Of a DNA stretch of 64,000 nucleotides, positions 1 to 12,800 are shown piece after piece. The stretch lies in contig JAJEKV010000032.1 of the NCBI GenBank assembly GCA_021234155.1, positions 3,415,835-3,479,834 of the forward strand, in the 5' to 3' direction. This DNA comes from Isoetes taiwanensis (taxonomy: Eukaryota; Streptophyta; Lycopodiopsida; Isoetales; Isoetaceae). Under the pieces are notes generated by a model. It was not told the origin of the DNA, searched no databases, and saw only the letters and a list, made by a program, of their open reading frames with translations. Every line of letters starts with the position of its first letter. The first letter of the stretch is position 1. Both the position numbers and the translations under genes were made by a program.

Positions 1-451
1 TTGTAGTTACGTATTGCTTCTAAGGCTTCTGCATTTGTGACCATAATCAGTATCCCTCTAGCAATTCTAAAAACAGCCTATCAACAACTTAGGTGCTGCC
101 CTCAGATTAATGTTTGAAACAAGAAGAAAGTGCACCGCCTATTAGAAACGCCAGTTGACTCCTAAAGCAACGTCACCAAAGCACAGCATTACTAGTTGCA
201 CTACTGTTTAAGTGAACCCTGAAAAGCATTTCACCTAGTTTTCTGGACAAGCAGGCCTGTAAAGAGGCAAGCAAATATACACCTTGGTAGGAATTTAAAG
301 TGAATTGAGACTGAACTGATTGACTAGCTGATGGCCACAAAAGCCATGTACAAAGCGTGTACCATTTAAAGCCAGTATAAACATTTTAACCAAGAGCACC
401 AGGATTAAATGCTTGCTCTTGCTGGTATTAGTTGCATGTTATTGAATTTAC

Positions 452-1639
452 CAGCTTTCAGCCATAAAATGACTCGCCGTAGTGTATATGTGAGGTCTGC
501 CAAAAGAAACTGCTAAAATTAATAACTCTACAATCAGAGAGCAACTCGCAAAGGGAAAAAAAAAACCCACTAAGAGATTTGAGTTGACTGCATTTCCTTG
601 GCGCCAGGGTTCAGCAGGTAAAGAGGAATTTGTAAAATCCCTATATGCAACAACCTTTAGAAAACAATAAAAAAGAGCCGCATTTAAATAAACAATCATT
701 GCTATATTCTGGTCCTTCCTCATTGTTATAATTTACTTGCAAGTCTGGGAAGACTGGATGCAGAGAAATTCATCAGGGTCATATTTCAAAGTTAAGCAAG
801 ATATAGTGTAAACAACCTGTCTTGGAACTTAATGTCAACCAAAACAGTGATACGAGGTACTAACTTTGGAGAACTGGATATCCAGAGTGCAACAACTATC
901 ATAGATATTGGCACCTGCAAATCCTATATATGGTTAGGCATGCTGCAGCAAAAGACTAAAAGATGCATTGTGAAAGTCTGCTGCATTTGCAATAGGTTTC
1001 TTGCAAGTGTTGGTAAAGCAATTTGTTAAGGTAAACTAAACCAAAAGCTTGCAATCCTGGTAATGGCAATAAAAAGCATTAAGAATCACTACATCAGATC
1101 TCAACACAAAGCAGCATATCTAAACATAAGATGGGTGATCCATGTGCTTCAGCATCCCAAGAAAAATGCCTAGAGAGAGAAGCAGCAAGAGAAGCAAGAG
1201 TGAAGACAAGAGGAGCTACCAGCAGACTCTGAAACGCCACTACCTTCTGACAAACCCATGAGGGGGAAACACTTGATGCAGCACATCCACGGTGATGGGA
1301 TAGAGTGGTTGTGAATAGTGACTAAGAGAATAATGATTAGGGTTGCTGATCCTGGAAGAAGCCCCACAGAACCTAGAAAAGAAAGGGGTGGGGGCGAAAT
1401 TTGGGTTGTTAGTGCCTAGAAGTGAGAGAGAGAAGATCCTAAAGAGCCTCCACAAAAGAAACAATGAAGATGAAGAGAGAACGTAAGCATGAGTGCAATA
1501 ACCACCTCGCTATAGAAGCAAAATACTGTCTGGACTACAAAAAGTAAAGGCGGACCTGTTCAATTTGTGCGACGGTTCAATTCATGAATCACTGATTGTG
1601 AGTTCCTGATGTGAAGAAAACTGAATATAAACATTCTCC
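452..1639 (-). pseudogene. PTB3-like polypyrimidine tract-binding protein gene, partial and damaged
   Basis: Plant PTB proteins are RRM-type RNA-binding regulators of splicing. Read on the minus strand, exons appear in the right order. At 1639-1556 is the end of RRM1, with ENVYIQFSSHQELT. At 1351-1220 is the start of RRM2, with LYPITVDVLHQVF and PHGFV. At 1056 onward is the RRM2 continuation (LQAF). At 914-865 is ANIYDSCCTLDIQFSK, and at 654-589 is YRDFTNSSLPAE, both hallmarks of the family. A possible further short exon lies at 496-452. Most boundaries have AG acceptors and GT donors, so this is not a processed copy. Damage is clear: TGA in frame at 1584-1582 shortly after the RRM1 motif, a frameshift before LYPITV, and another after PHGFV. 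The first half of RRM1 and RRM3/4 were not found. It is either an unprocessed pseudogene or a gene carrying assembly indels. The family call is strong; exon ends and pseudogene status are inference. Confidence 0.75.
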
Positions 1640-4600
1640 CTGATTAAAAATAGAGCATTAGACAACAAAAGGGTTTCCACAAAATGTGTGCTGAATAAAT
1701 CCTCATTTTCATTTACTCACATTCATTCATTCAATCTTACTGTTGGTTGCAATCGTAGAATATGACGTATGACGCTTTTACTGCAGAAGGAATACCGCCA
1801 CATTTGGACAAGCTCGCAATGACATGAATTAGTTATTGTGATACACGACTTCATTTCCGAACATAAAAGTTTCTGTTACTTGATTCTTTTGCGGTAACAT
1901 GACCATTTTATGCACAGATCCAATGCTGAACAAGGAGAATGAGTAATATTCCGGTACAACAAAGGCAAGCAGATTCTAATCAATTACCAATTCTGGTAGA
2001 AATCACTCACACCACCTAAGCAATTTCGGACCAAACAATATGACATAAAACCTTTGATGGCTCTGAGTTGTAATAACCTGATTAAAAACAATATCCTTCA
2101 CAAAATGTAAGTGAAACAAAGCCACTATCACACAAATACTGAAAAACGGACATATAGATTAAAGACATAAATAGAGGAAAGCGCCAGCAGAGTACTTTAA
2201 TTCGTAGGTTTCTCCTATAAGTATAGGACAAAATAATCAGACCAAAAAGGCCCACTAACCCTGCAAATTATGGCAGAAATTTCAAGAAAAGGCACATTGA
2301 TATATTTTAGCTCGCAGGCAGTTCTCTCAGTGAAAACCATCATCGATACTCATAATCAAATAAATGTCATGCACCATAAACAGAGGCACATACAAAACCA
2401 ATCTCGCCTAGTCAAGCACAAGCAAACAGCATATTTAGTGGAAATTAAGACCCAAATCATTTACTCTCTTTACAGAAAATTGCAGCCAGTATGCGGAAAA
2501 ATCTTAGAACGTTTTAATTGAGTATACAACCGTGCATCGGAGGTATTGCATTGTTGAAGGAGAAATGACTGCCCTCCTAGAAATAGAAGGTCTTTGAGAG
2601 AAGATTTGAGAAGCTTGAAGGAGACAAAATTCGACCACAGGCAATGGAACGAAAGCGTAATTGACAAAAAGAAACAGCCGCTTCAAGCCAGAGATCTAGG
2701 GCTATGCTACACAAAAGGCGAGCCGTTAGATGGAATAGACGACGGATGTAAGATGTGCCCCGTATGACAGACCCTAAATTTTACAATAATTCCTATTTTG
2801 ATATTCCCGCTTTCTGTGAATACCACACCTAAAGTAATTATTGCATTTTTCCTCGCGGATTTCATCCCGCCGCTTTAAATTCTCTCTCTCTATCTGCCAG
2901 CCTAATACTTTGTGGCTATGGCGACTATGGCTGATCAATCGACCTTCCTTCAAATCTTCCCAAGTAATCAACTCTTATGACGACCTTCCTTCAAATCTCC
3001 TCACCGCTTCATGAGATGTATAAGGAGAGCATTGTTTCCTGATGTTTAAAGGAGAGCAACTTAAATGTTTAGAGCCCAGCCGTAATAGTCGATGTTTGTG
3101 CTGCAGCTTCCCCATTGAGGAAAGTTTCAAAGAGCCAAAAAGAAATAAGATCTCTTCATTTTGGAGATCTCTTCATTTCAGGGAAAAGCCAAAGTTTCTT
3201 TTGCTAATCTACTTTGAACTTTGTTTCTTTCCGCGGATACCGCCCTATGTTCCCAAGATTTTTCCCCTATCGCGGGCCGCACTCCAAGTCTGGCTTTATA
3301 TGAAGCGACGGCCATGATAGAGGCATAGATCTAGAGCAGTATGGCATTTCTCGTGCCATCTCGACATGCAACAAAGCTCCGACTTCCTGCTAAGCATAGC
3401 CATTGAAGGAAAATTTGTTACAGCCAAGCCAAATTCTCATTCAACATACTTTCTTGTTCGTAGTTCCGCTAAGTGTGAATATAGTGAAGCTTACTTCCCC
3501 ACGCATCCCCCTCAGATATCTCCCTACGGGCTTACCTACCGACGCGAGCACCCCGCGCTCCGCTGCTCGTATGACACCTCAGTTCGGCGCAAGGCCACTT
3601 TAATTCTATGAATACTCCTCTAGCTTTTAGATTCCCTAACAAATGAAGAGATCCCACTATTCTAGCGCTCTCCACTTTCCTCAATGAAGAAGCTCGCTCA
3701 AACATCCCGCCATTCTAAGCTAGATATCCTCTGGCTATTCAGATCGCCTCCTTCAAACATCCAAAGAACAAGCAATTCTACCTATGCCGGGCTCTCGTGA
3801 TGAAGAGATTGTATTGGGCTCCGTCATGAAGAGCTGATCGCAATATTCGAAGGAATGCTTGATCCCTATATCACAAAATATTGGCGACGCCAAGCATAAT
3901 AATGCGCTAGAGAGGAGAATTGCGCAAAGATGAAACTCAAAGAAAAATGCAGTAATTCCGCCTTAAGTGTGCATTACTTCGAAGGAATGAATCTTACAGT
4001 ACTTCAAAGAAATTTTGTGGTAGTTACCCATTTGACATGGCAGTGCCTGAAAGGGCGGCCACACCCAAGATTGCCACGCCGCCAAGCCACTACCGTGCCT
4101 TGAGAATTTTCGCCCTAAAAAATTCTTTCCACCCAAATTTTAGGGAGCTCAAATTTGCATTTCAGGATGCCTCCTCCTGGCTTTGAGCATTCTCTAGCAT
4201 CACACCGCTAGCATCTTCAATAGAAATCACAGAAAATTTGATTGTAAAAACCTGTTGATTTGGTCGAAATTTGAAGGTCCCCAAAATTTTGGATAACAAT
4301 CGGGGATTATTCTTGCTTTTCCTTCCGATCCGCGCTACCAACGATCAACTGGAAATGAGGATCGACGCATTAACCTTAAGGGCTGAGTCATAAGCTAGGG
4401 AGTGTTTTTTCTCAAGAATCAGAGGATTGTCGGCAAATTTGATTGGATCAAAAAATCGCAGGTTACACATCACAAATAACAAAATCAGAAGTTGGAGATA
4501 TCAACGCTGTGCTTCGCAAACTCACTCGATCCTACTTTTAGTCACAAAACGAAGGTGTTACAGATGGCATGCCACGCATTCCACCTTTAGAAGCCCAGCC

Positions 4601-6109
4601 GCATGGTAATCTTGCCGAGCTTAGGCTTCGAGTGGATGACTTTGTTCATCAGTCTTCTTTCTTTTGATCCCATGGCGTCTCAAAGGATCATCCATAACTC
4701 CGCCAGGCGTCCTTAATCATCGATCTTACCTATCGGGCCTCCATGTCATGGGGAACATCCCTCACGAGCCATAACTTGTTAATGGCCAAAGCCGCAAAAA
4801 TTCGCAAAAGTGCGTCACATTGGATGGATTGTACTTAATTTGAAGACCATGTAATTTTGTAAGGTGCTCTCAAGTATATTGTTGAATCCCAATAAAGACT
4901 TCAATACTAAGGATTTAGCTTCAAATTAAAAATATCCATGCTTTTATGTTTAACCTTGTATATACTGGTTCTTAACTATGTATTTTGTTAGAATATCTAC
5001 ATGTTGCAATTCAAGCGCATATCGCCGGTATAAATGGAAGCTTACTTTGTTCATAAAATGGAATAACAATTTACTTTTATGGCACAAGCACATCCTGGGC
5101 CCAAATCTTTTCACCTTCTTATGAATCTTAACCTGCCTTTCTTTGCTGTATGTCGTTGTTACTAGAGTTATGCATGGAAGCTTGGGTTCATTATAATTGA
5201 TTTTTTTAGCATGTCACGATTTTGTCTTTGATTTTGTTTTGAGTTTCTCTCTTAACTTACATCTTTATGGATATTCCATGTTTCAACTATTGCTCCCAAA
5301 GTGTCACCGAACAATGTGACGCCTCTAGTTTCGCATAATGCATAATCCTGCATACATCGAAGGACTTTCCATCCAATGGCTACCCCATATAGGCCTCCTC
5401 CGGCCAATCCCTCTCAAGGTCTCTATAACTGCCAGATGTAGAGTAGAGGACAATAGGTGCTATTCCGCTCCTATTCCCAGGGTCCCAAGTATCATGGAAG
5501 TAATATACAAATATAAGCACTAATAGCACATAACAAATAGTATTCTGAAAGATAGCCTAATTCATACCATCATGACATGTATAATACCCGTGAGCTCAAA
5601 GCCTATAAATCTTAACCTACGCTGATCTCCGTGATAGATCGGGGACCGAAGAGTGTAGTGTGTGACATGGATCAAAATTAGACAATGGCTAGGGTTGATC
5701 ATCTTAATTCCTACCTTCTAAGGCCACTTCAGTGTGATAGCTAAATCAGTTCGTTATGATTGTAACATGCATCTTGGCTACTCAAAGGTGAATGTACTGA
5801 CTTATCCTCGCCTAATCTCTATTGGAATGCACCACTTTGTCAAACGCTACCTGATTTATGCCAAAGATATGATATTGCTTTTCAAGATCATATTTAAATA
5901 CCCATGTTGCATCTTCCACCTGCAGCGTGTCCCCGCTTTGACTAAATATCAAGAATTGAGATCTTCGTTCTTTATAATGCTTTTATCAATAAGAGCTTCA
6001 AACAATCTCGTTGTTTCTTCCAGAATTTCCGCAAAGTTGGTGTCTCCAATAATACCATACGAGGCTCTGTAATAATGTGCTACCCAATCCTTTTACTTTC
6101 TTAGTTCTT
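1640..6109. other. Unassigned sequence
   Basis: This stretch would hold the upstream part of the minus-strand PTB-like gene, but I could not find its first RRM1 exons or a convincing promoter. A GC-richer patch at about 3480-3600 has an open reading with no recognisable motif. No element ends, long repeats or RNA genes were recognised. The lower end may contain decayed downstream parts (RNase H, integrase) of the gypsy element at 6110-6875. Confidence 0.4.
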
Positions 6110-6875
6110 ATGACGCCTCATTAAAGGGATGCCTCCACATAGCAAAATCCTTTTGCCAAATTTATGCAATAATCCTGGTATCAAGAAAGCTTCTTCATAT
6201 TAGAGATATCTTTTGGTGTCGTTAATCTTTCTACTACTTCGGCTCAACCTTTTGATGTCAAGTGGAGATTCTGCTGAAACTACATGCTCCAAGTATTCCA
6301 TGCCGCTTTTATTGCAAAGTGACACTTTTGAGAATTTAGTATATAAACGATGTCAGTTTTAGCCTTTATAAACTCTCCCTAAATGTTCATATGTTCTTAT
6401 ATGACTCATGACAGAATGTCATGAAAAAATATGATGACAAACTCGCTCTAAGAAGTGTCAAGATGTCATTCATCAAGTTTACAAATATGGCTTTAAGTGC
6501 CGATGGACTAAAGGGCATGACTGCAACCCCGTATAGTGCCCAAAATCAAGGCTCCGGCTACCTCGCATTTAATATTCTTCTCCTTGATTCTCATTTGATG
6601 ATAGCTCACCTTAGATCGATTTTGGTAGCAATTATTCTTTGGAGCTGGATCCATTAAGTCACCTAGTTTTGGCAATGCATATTTCTTTAACGCTTTGCTC
6701 TTTGAGTCGACGATAATCAACACACACATTCTTAGATCTCCATCGCTCTTCTCTTCAATGAAGAAGATGGGTGCCTCAAAGGTGATACTACTCCAATGAA
6801 CAAATAAGCTCTAATAATTTTGGTAGCTAAGCTTCTTTGAGCTCGCTTTGCTCATCCTATGTAAGGATCTGCTAG
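6110..6875 (-). mobile_element. Ty3/gypsy reverse transcriptase remnant
   Basis: Minus-strand fragments line up in the order of a gypsy reverse transcriptase. They are a YRMSKAEL-like entry at about 6870-6840, APIFFIEEKSDGDLRM near 6790-6720 (usual form APVLFVKKKDGSLRM), a VDYRRLN-like segment, KIDLRSGYHQM-like text near 6620-6595, MPF near 6520, NLMNDIL near 6470, KCHFAI near 6330, and a YYRRFIKGF-like piece near 6180-6150. Each lies in a different frame with several stops, and the catalytic YxDD region is not readable. This is a dead, strongly diverged copy. No LTRs were identified, so its ends are unknown and flanking sequence may belong to it. Confidence 0.75.
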
Positions 6876-9800
6876 TTGGTTTCGCATCCGGCAAGAGTGG
6901 TTTTTACATTCATGCCTATAGGGCGATAGTTCTGATTCTACCATCCAAAAAATAGGTCGAAAATTTTAATTAACTTGGCAATCGCTCAGGTAATTCGCTT
7001 GAATTTGCATCCCTCCTATTATTCTTTTGGTCCGGTCAATGACTTCACCCTATGGTTATTCAACCTCATTCTTAATGATGCATTTTACTGCACTTTTATT
7101 GACATGCACCCATTATTGAAGCAATTTTCTTATCTTTGACCAAAAAGCATTTGCCATTGGGCTTTCATGATTGATATCTCATATTATCATACTGCATCAT
7201 TGCATTGACGGCTTTAAAAATATCATTCAACTATGAGATCGTATTTGCCACATCCATGGCTTCGGCCCTATGTTTTAAATTTTTCCCCATGAATAGATGT
7301 TAAACTCTCACCCCTTCTTTGTTTCAGATGAAGACCATTCTAATTTGCCGCTTACTCACCAAGCTGACTTGAGAGCTTTGTTTTGTGCAATGCTGCCATC
7401 CTAGGAGATGCAAAATTATGAGCTTCATGTATCTATTAGATAGGCAATATACAACCTATCTGAATCAAGCAATAAGAAAACCAGTATGGTGTCGGCTGCC
7501 TTTCAAAGATTTGAAGAGGTCGCTGTGTGATGGTTGTGGGTGAATCATGCCTGGGCTGGAGGAGGGAAGTGTAATTCATTAATTTTGTGTGTGGTATTTT
7601 GTTGGACTACACGCATAAATAGTCTCCATTTTTAATGTGTCTTGGATATGGAAGTAGTTGAGAATGAATCATGATTTGAAATTTGTGACTATATGATTTG
7701 TAGGTTTGAAAGTAGTCGATGAATTGTAATAACCAAGTTTGTGAGACGATACATCAATAATCTTAGCCAATAAAGTTGTTAATGCCGCTGGGATAGGAAT
7801 TATTGAGCACACCTATGTAGTTTTAAGCGACACTTGTTTGTGGGAAATGTGACAACTGGAAATCTTTAAAGTGCAATGGGACAACGGCCAAGAATGGGCG
7901 GACCAATGTGCCGTAAGGCGTCTTAAAATAATTCTCGTGAAAGTTATTAGCTGCTGTTTCTAAGTGGGGAATAAAACTCAAAAGAGAATGTCAATTCCTT
8001 TAGAAAATGGCGTTTAAATTCCAATACGACATTGTTAATGCTGTTTCTATCTTGCATTATATTTAAATGTACAAAGTGACTACGTCGATTGGTAAACGTG
8101 TGAGCGACTAAGGCATAATTACACAGACATCGTAGATCGCAGCCCAGAGACAGCCAAATCACGTCATAGTTTCTACTACTCATATGATGAAGTTAGTAGT
8201 TCACTCGGACCTTTTCTCGGCCGTGGATGCAAACTTTATTTTCAGAGAGTGCATTTGCTGCTACAAAACAACAAAGCAAATACCGGCTGGTTTTCTTAAT
8301 TTGTGGAGAACATCTTAGAACCGTATTCAAGAAAGAATGTTCTCGCACAAGCACAGCAACGTTCCAATATAGAATAATGTAAAGGATTTTGCAAAGTTTC
8401 TTTACATATTGAAACATTGAGGTTAAGGTTCCCATCGATTAGATTTTCAGAATTTCCACCCAAATTCTCCTCGGGCCAAACCTTTGATGATATGAACAAA
8501 TTAGGGATATAGTAGAAAATAGCCGGTCTTGTCACAATGATGACCATGATTATTGTTCACAATTTATACTAAACATTCTCATATGCTAGAATGAATTTGA
8601 CACTTCGAGACACGCCACACATCTTCAATTATTGTCCTACGTCTTAGGGGAGTATTGTAATGCCGCAATTGTGCATAGATACAAAGGTAGCTTAATACAA
8701 AGCATCAATCAGCTGCATTTAAAGCACCGGTAGGGATGCCATAATAATAACAAACCCAAGCCGGGTTAGGCAAATGCAAGTAGGCAAAGCTCAAAACCAG
8801 AGAAGGTAGGTTGCAATAGTGCTACCGCCAGCAAAGACTTCAAAATGCACTAATGCGGTGAGATTGCGGTGAGTTAATTCTCTCTACTTCATGTCAAACC
8901 AACCCTTTCAATAAAAATCTTTTTAATGTGGAAGTGTCTTATGTTTAGAAAATCGATAATGTGTAGATAGAGAATTTGGTAAATTGATAATGGGAATACC
9001 AACTTTGAAAATAATGTAGATAGAGAATTTAAACCCGATAATGTATCACTAACTGAAACCATCCCTCATGTCAAAGATATGAGCTAATCGTTTCGTTATG
9101 GACATTCTCGCTATATTTTTGCACTCAGAATAATAAAAGAATAGAATAGAATGGCCTTTTAACGTTCACTAAGACCAATAGGTCATGGACCTTATTGGTA
9201 ATGGGCGCCAATCATTACTACTTAGGATTAAAACCTCTCGCCTCGGAAGCGGCTTTTCAGCGGGAAAACCTTTGAAGCAAGAATGATGATACTCAGACAA
9301 GTTTAGATAATGACTCATCGAGGGCTCAAGAATTGCGACGCTTTTATCTAGAACCTCAAGTAAAAGAGATCCTTGATAATTATAAAGCTTCTGTACAGCC
9401 CGTGAATGTGCAAAATTGCGTTCGAACACACCAGATATTGGCTTCCATAATTTCTAGACTTCCAAAACTTTAAGAGGGATACAATGCCTCAGATTGGGAA
9501 AGGGAATTAAGTGATCAAGGCCTCTCATGAGTTGGAGCCATCCGCTTAGCTACCATGCTAAGTGTAATATGCTTGTTTGAATCGTGAGAACGTAAGCCCA
9601 AAATGCTAGTCTAACTAAGACTTAAATTGAGTAAACATTATGAATTGTTGACCTTTGGCACTCTCGTCAACCTAATGACATGACAACTTCCTGCTTATAC
9701 AACTCATTTATGCATGAAATTGTAATCAAGCCACCCTCAATACTCAATTTGAAGATGCTTCTATATGTAGAGCTCTGATGAATAGTGGATAGATTTGAAT

Positions 9801-12800
9801 GGTGCCGCTTATGCGCCAATACAAATACCTATCCAAAACAAAACCTGTAGCGGAATAAAATGATGAGTGTAAAGATCTTACTCAAGAAAAGCACCATTGC
9901 AAATATGTATATGGGAGCAAAGATAAGAAATCAAGGTCAACAAACGAAGTTATAGCATTAATAAAACTCCGATGTTAGAATAAACATTTTGGTACCCTCG
10001 ATAGTGCTACAACATTTATAGAAGCGACAAATATGCTTTCATTGGAGGTCAAAAAACTCTGACATTCTATCATGTAGAGAAACATTTGAAAAATAAGTGG
10101 TACATGAATAGAGATAACGTAATTTACAACCTAGTTATAGTTATTTGTAATTTGTGATCCGAATTTCGAACAATATTTGTTCTCCGAATGGCCTTTGCAT
10201 TGAGAACCAATTTGAAAACTTGTGTTCACCTAAACATGCAGCGTAATAGGGTACAAAACTATATTAACCTTATGAATTAAATAACACTTAATCGACAACT
10301 GCCGCTTTGCAAAGGGTGGCGTAATTCATGATAAAGTTGAATATGCATGTCTATATATTCATGCTGCCAGCCTAAATATATTCTCCACTACTCTAGGAGT
10401 CCGTGGATCGAGAACTTAAAATATACAGAATGAAAAGCTTCCAAGTCAAATGTGTATTGTGAACTTCTATGAAATTCAAAGCAGTAGAGCTTACTTCAGG
10501 TTTGTACACCCATAGCTCATTGACTTCGCGGCTTTTCAAATATGGGTTGTGGGTGCTTAGACCACACTCTTAAGCTATAAACACATCTGTGAAAAGGCTT
10601 TAATATTGTGAAATGCAAAAAGCATAAGATAGGACTTTCGCTTTGCATTTAATATAGCATCGTAGATACCAATTCAAGTGTGAACAAGTTGGTACTTTAG
10701 GCTACAGCCATTGTATCTTTTAAAACTATTCATGGATCGAGATATACGCATGCGCAGTGAGTAGCCAAATAATAAATAATGTATAGTATCTTTACATCCT
10801 GCTAAGTGATAATATCTAGGAAGGGGGCAAAATATAGGAAGTTCACCATGAAGCAATGTGAACTACAAAACAAAAATAAAGCAAGAAGGAAAACCTAGGT
10901 TGTTAATAAAGAAGCCCCACCAATAAATAGGAAAAATGCGCTTGAAGACTCCATTCTGTGATGTGCATACACATAGAATGGCGATTTATAATCTATTCAC
11001 ATTCAAAACATGCCTCGTTAGAGAGCCTACAGCTTCAAATCACCGTATTGAATGAAAGCATTAACATTACCATTTATTCATCCATGAAAGCATTTTAGGC
11101 TTATAACATATTACTCAAATCTAATGCATCCGAAGCAAGTTTCATTTGAATGTTTAAAGCTTTTTCCTCTTAAGCCCATTTAAAAGACGCTCATATAAGC
11201 AAAGAAGCTTGGCGATTTGAAACGAAAGCATAAATAGTGATCTCTCTAATATAATAGAATTTGGACCGGCCAACCAAAACCTAGTGCCTTTGTACCCTAA
11301 TCTTTTATTCTTTGCCAAACCCTTAAATTGTGAGTCTTACAATCAGAGAAGGGTAATGTCTCATTCCTAATCAACAGAGAAGAGGTACGTCTAATGATAG
11401 CCATTCTCGCTCTATGATACGTATACACTCTATGATGAAGTAGAGTCTATGGCTGCAAAAGGTATTTGTCTCCGCTTCTTTTGGCGAACCTATAGGCATC
11501 AAAGTTTGCTTTATAGGGCCACAATCACCAAAATGATATTAGACAATACTTAGAAATCACATGATCATAATCAATAATTCACATAATCACCAAATGATCC
11601 AAATATTGAACCGGGCTTTTAAATGAATATACAAAGTACAGGACAATGCTCAAACATAAAGCATTACCAATGCACTCCCGCACCACAAAGAACCATGTTG
11701 GAAACCAACATAGCAGCAGCACAAATGAATTCTCATGTAAGCCCCGCCAATGGATCTAAAGCTGTACAAACATGCAAAATAAATGGGTCATCTCACATTG
11801 AAAGAAGTAGGCATACAATTGATGTTGCTGTGGTTTCACCAATAGTTTCTATGCCATTGTTCACCACATGAAAGCAATATACCAAGGCAAAAGATCGAAA
11901 GGGTTTCTAATTTGAAGTGCACGAGAAATCCATCTTCGCTTTGTTGTTAAGCATCTTACAATATCTTACAATAAGAACCTTCTATTTAATCTCTCATGTC
12001 TAAACTCCGATTCAAGCATGTTATGAAGATAACCTGCACCTATAAAGCCGCTTCCAAAACAAAACAAATGCTCATTTCTTCAAGTTCAAGCATATCTCAG
12101 ATGAAAATGCCACTTAAGTTCAACCTCCCTGTGATGAAGTTCGCGCCAAAATATCCCATATAAGTAATGTAAGAAGTCTATAACAGCTTAGAAATACACC
12201 TTACGCTCAAAGCCAAATGCTTATACCTCCATGAAGCATAAACATGAAGTATCCTCGACCAAAGTCCAACCCGCCTCTCTAATCCATCGCCATATCTAGT
12301 GTAACAAAGGTCCCCGCTGTCACTTCCACCAAAAAAAATAATCGCTTGAAGAGGAAACCCAAATAAAAATATCACTTTCAAAAATTCAAGAAGCCGCAAT
12401 CTAAGCCAAGTTCATATCCGTAAAAATAAGCATGAAAATATGGGCTACAAATTTAATTCGCCCATTTTGCAACTCCGTGCCGCTATATGAGAAACATAAC
12501 TCAGATTCTACGTACCACACACCGATTGCTATTAGCGTAAGCTTGCTTTACCTAAGTAAAACTTTTGCACCAAATGTGGCTCTCAGCTTTTTTCGGCGCC
12601 GATGCGAATTAAAATTGGGGACTCGGGATGGCTCCTCCATAGTTAATTTCAAATCATGAAAAGCCACACCTCGATTTTGAATATCAAAAATTTTCCACCG
12701 CAAAACCCCACAACCTTAGAAAACTAACCTTTAAAAAATTTAAAAGTTTTTCTTTCACTTGACTCGAAACCGAATTTAAACAATAGGATATACCCCATAT

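Noticed and set aside
1-46. Minus-strand reading MVTNAEALEAIRNY at the window edge, vaguely like the part of PTB RRM1 before the Y-Y-T-x-V-Q-P segment
   Set aside because: It lies downstream of the PTB exons, not upstream where RRM1 would be, and is too short at a window end to assign.
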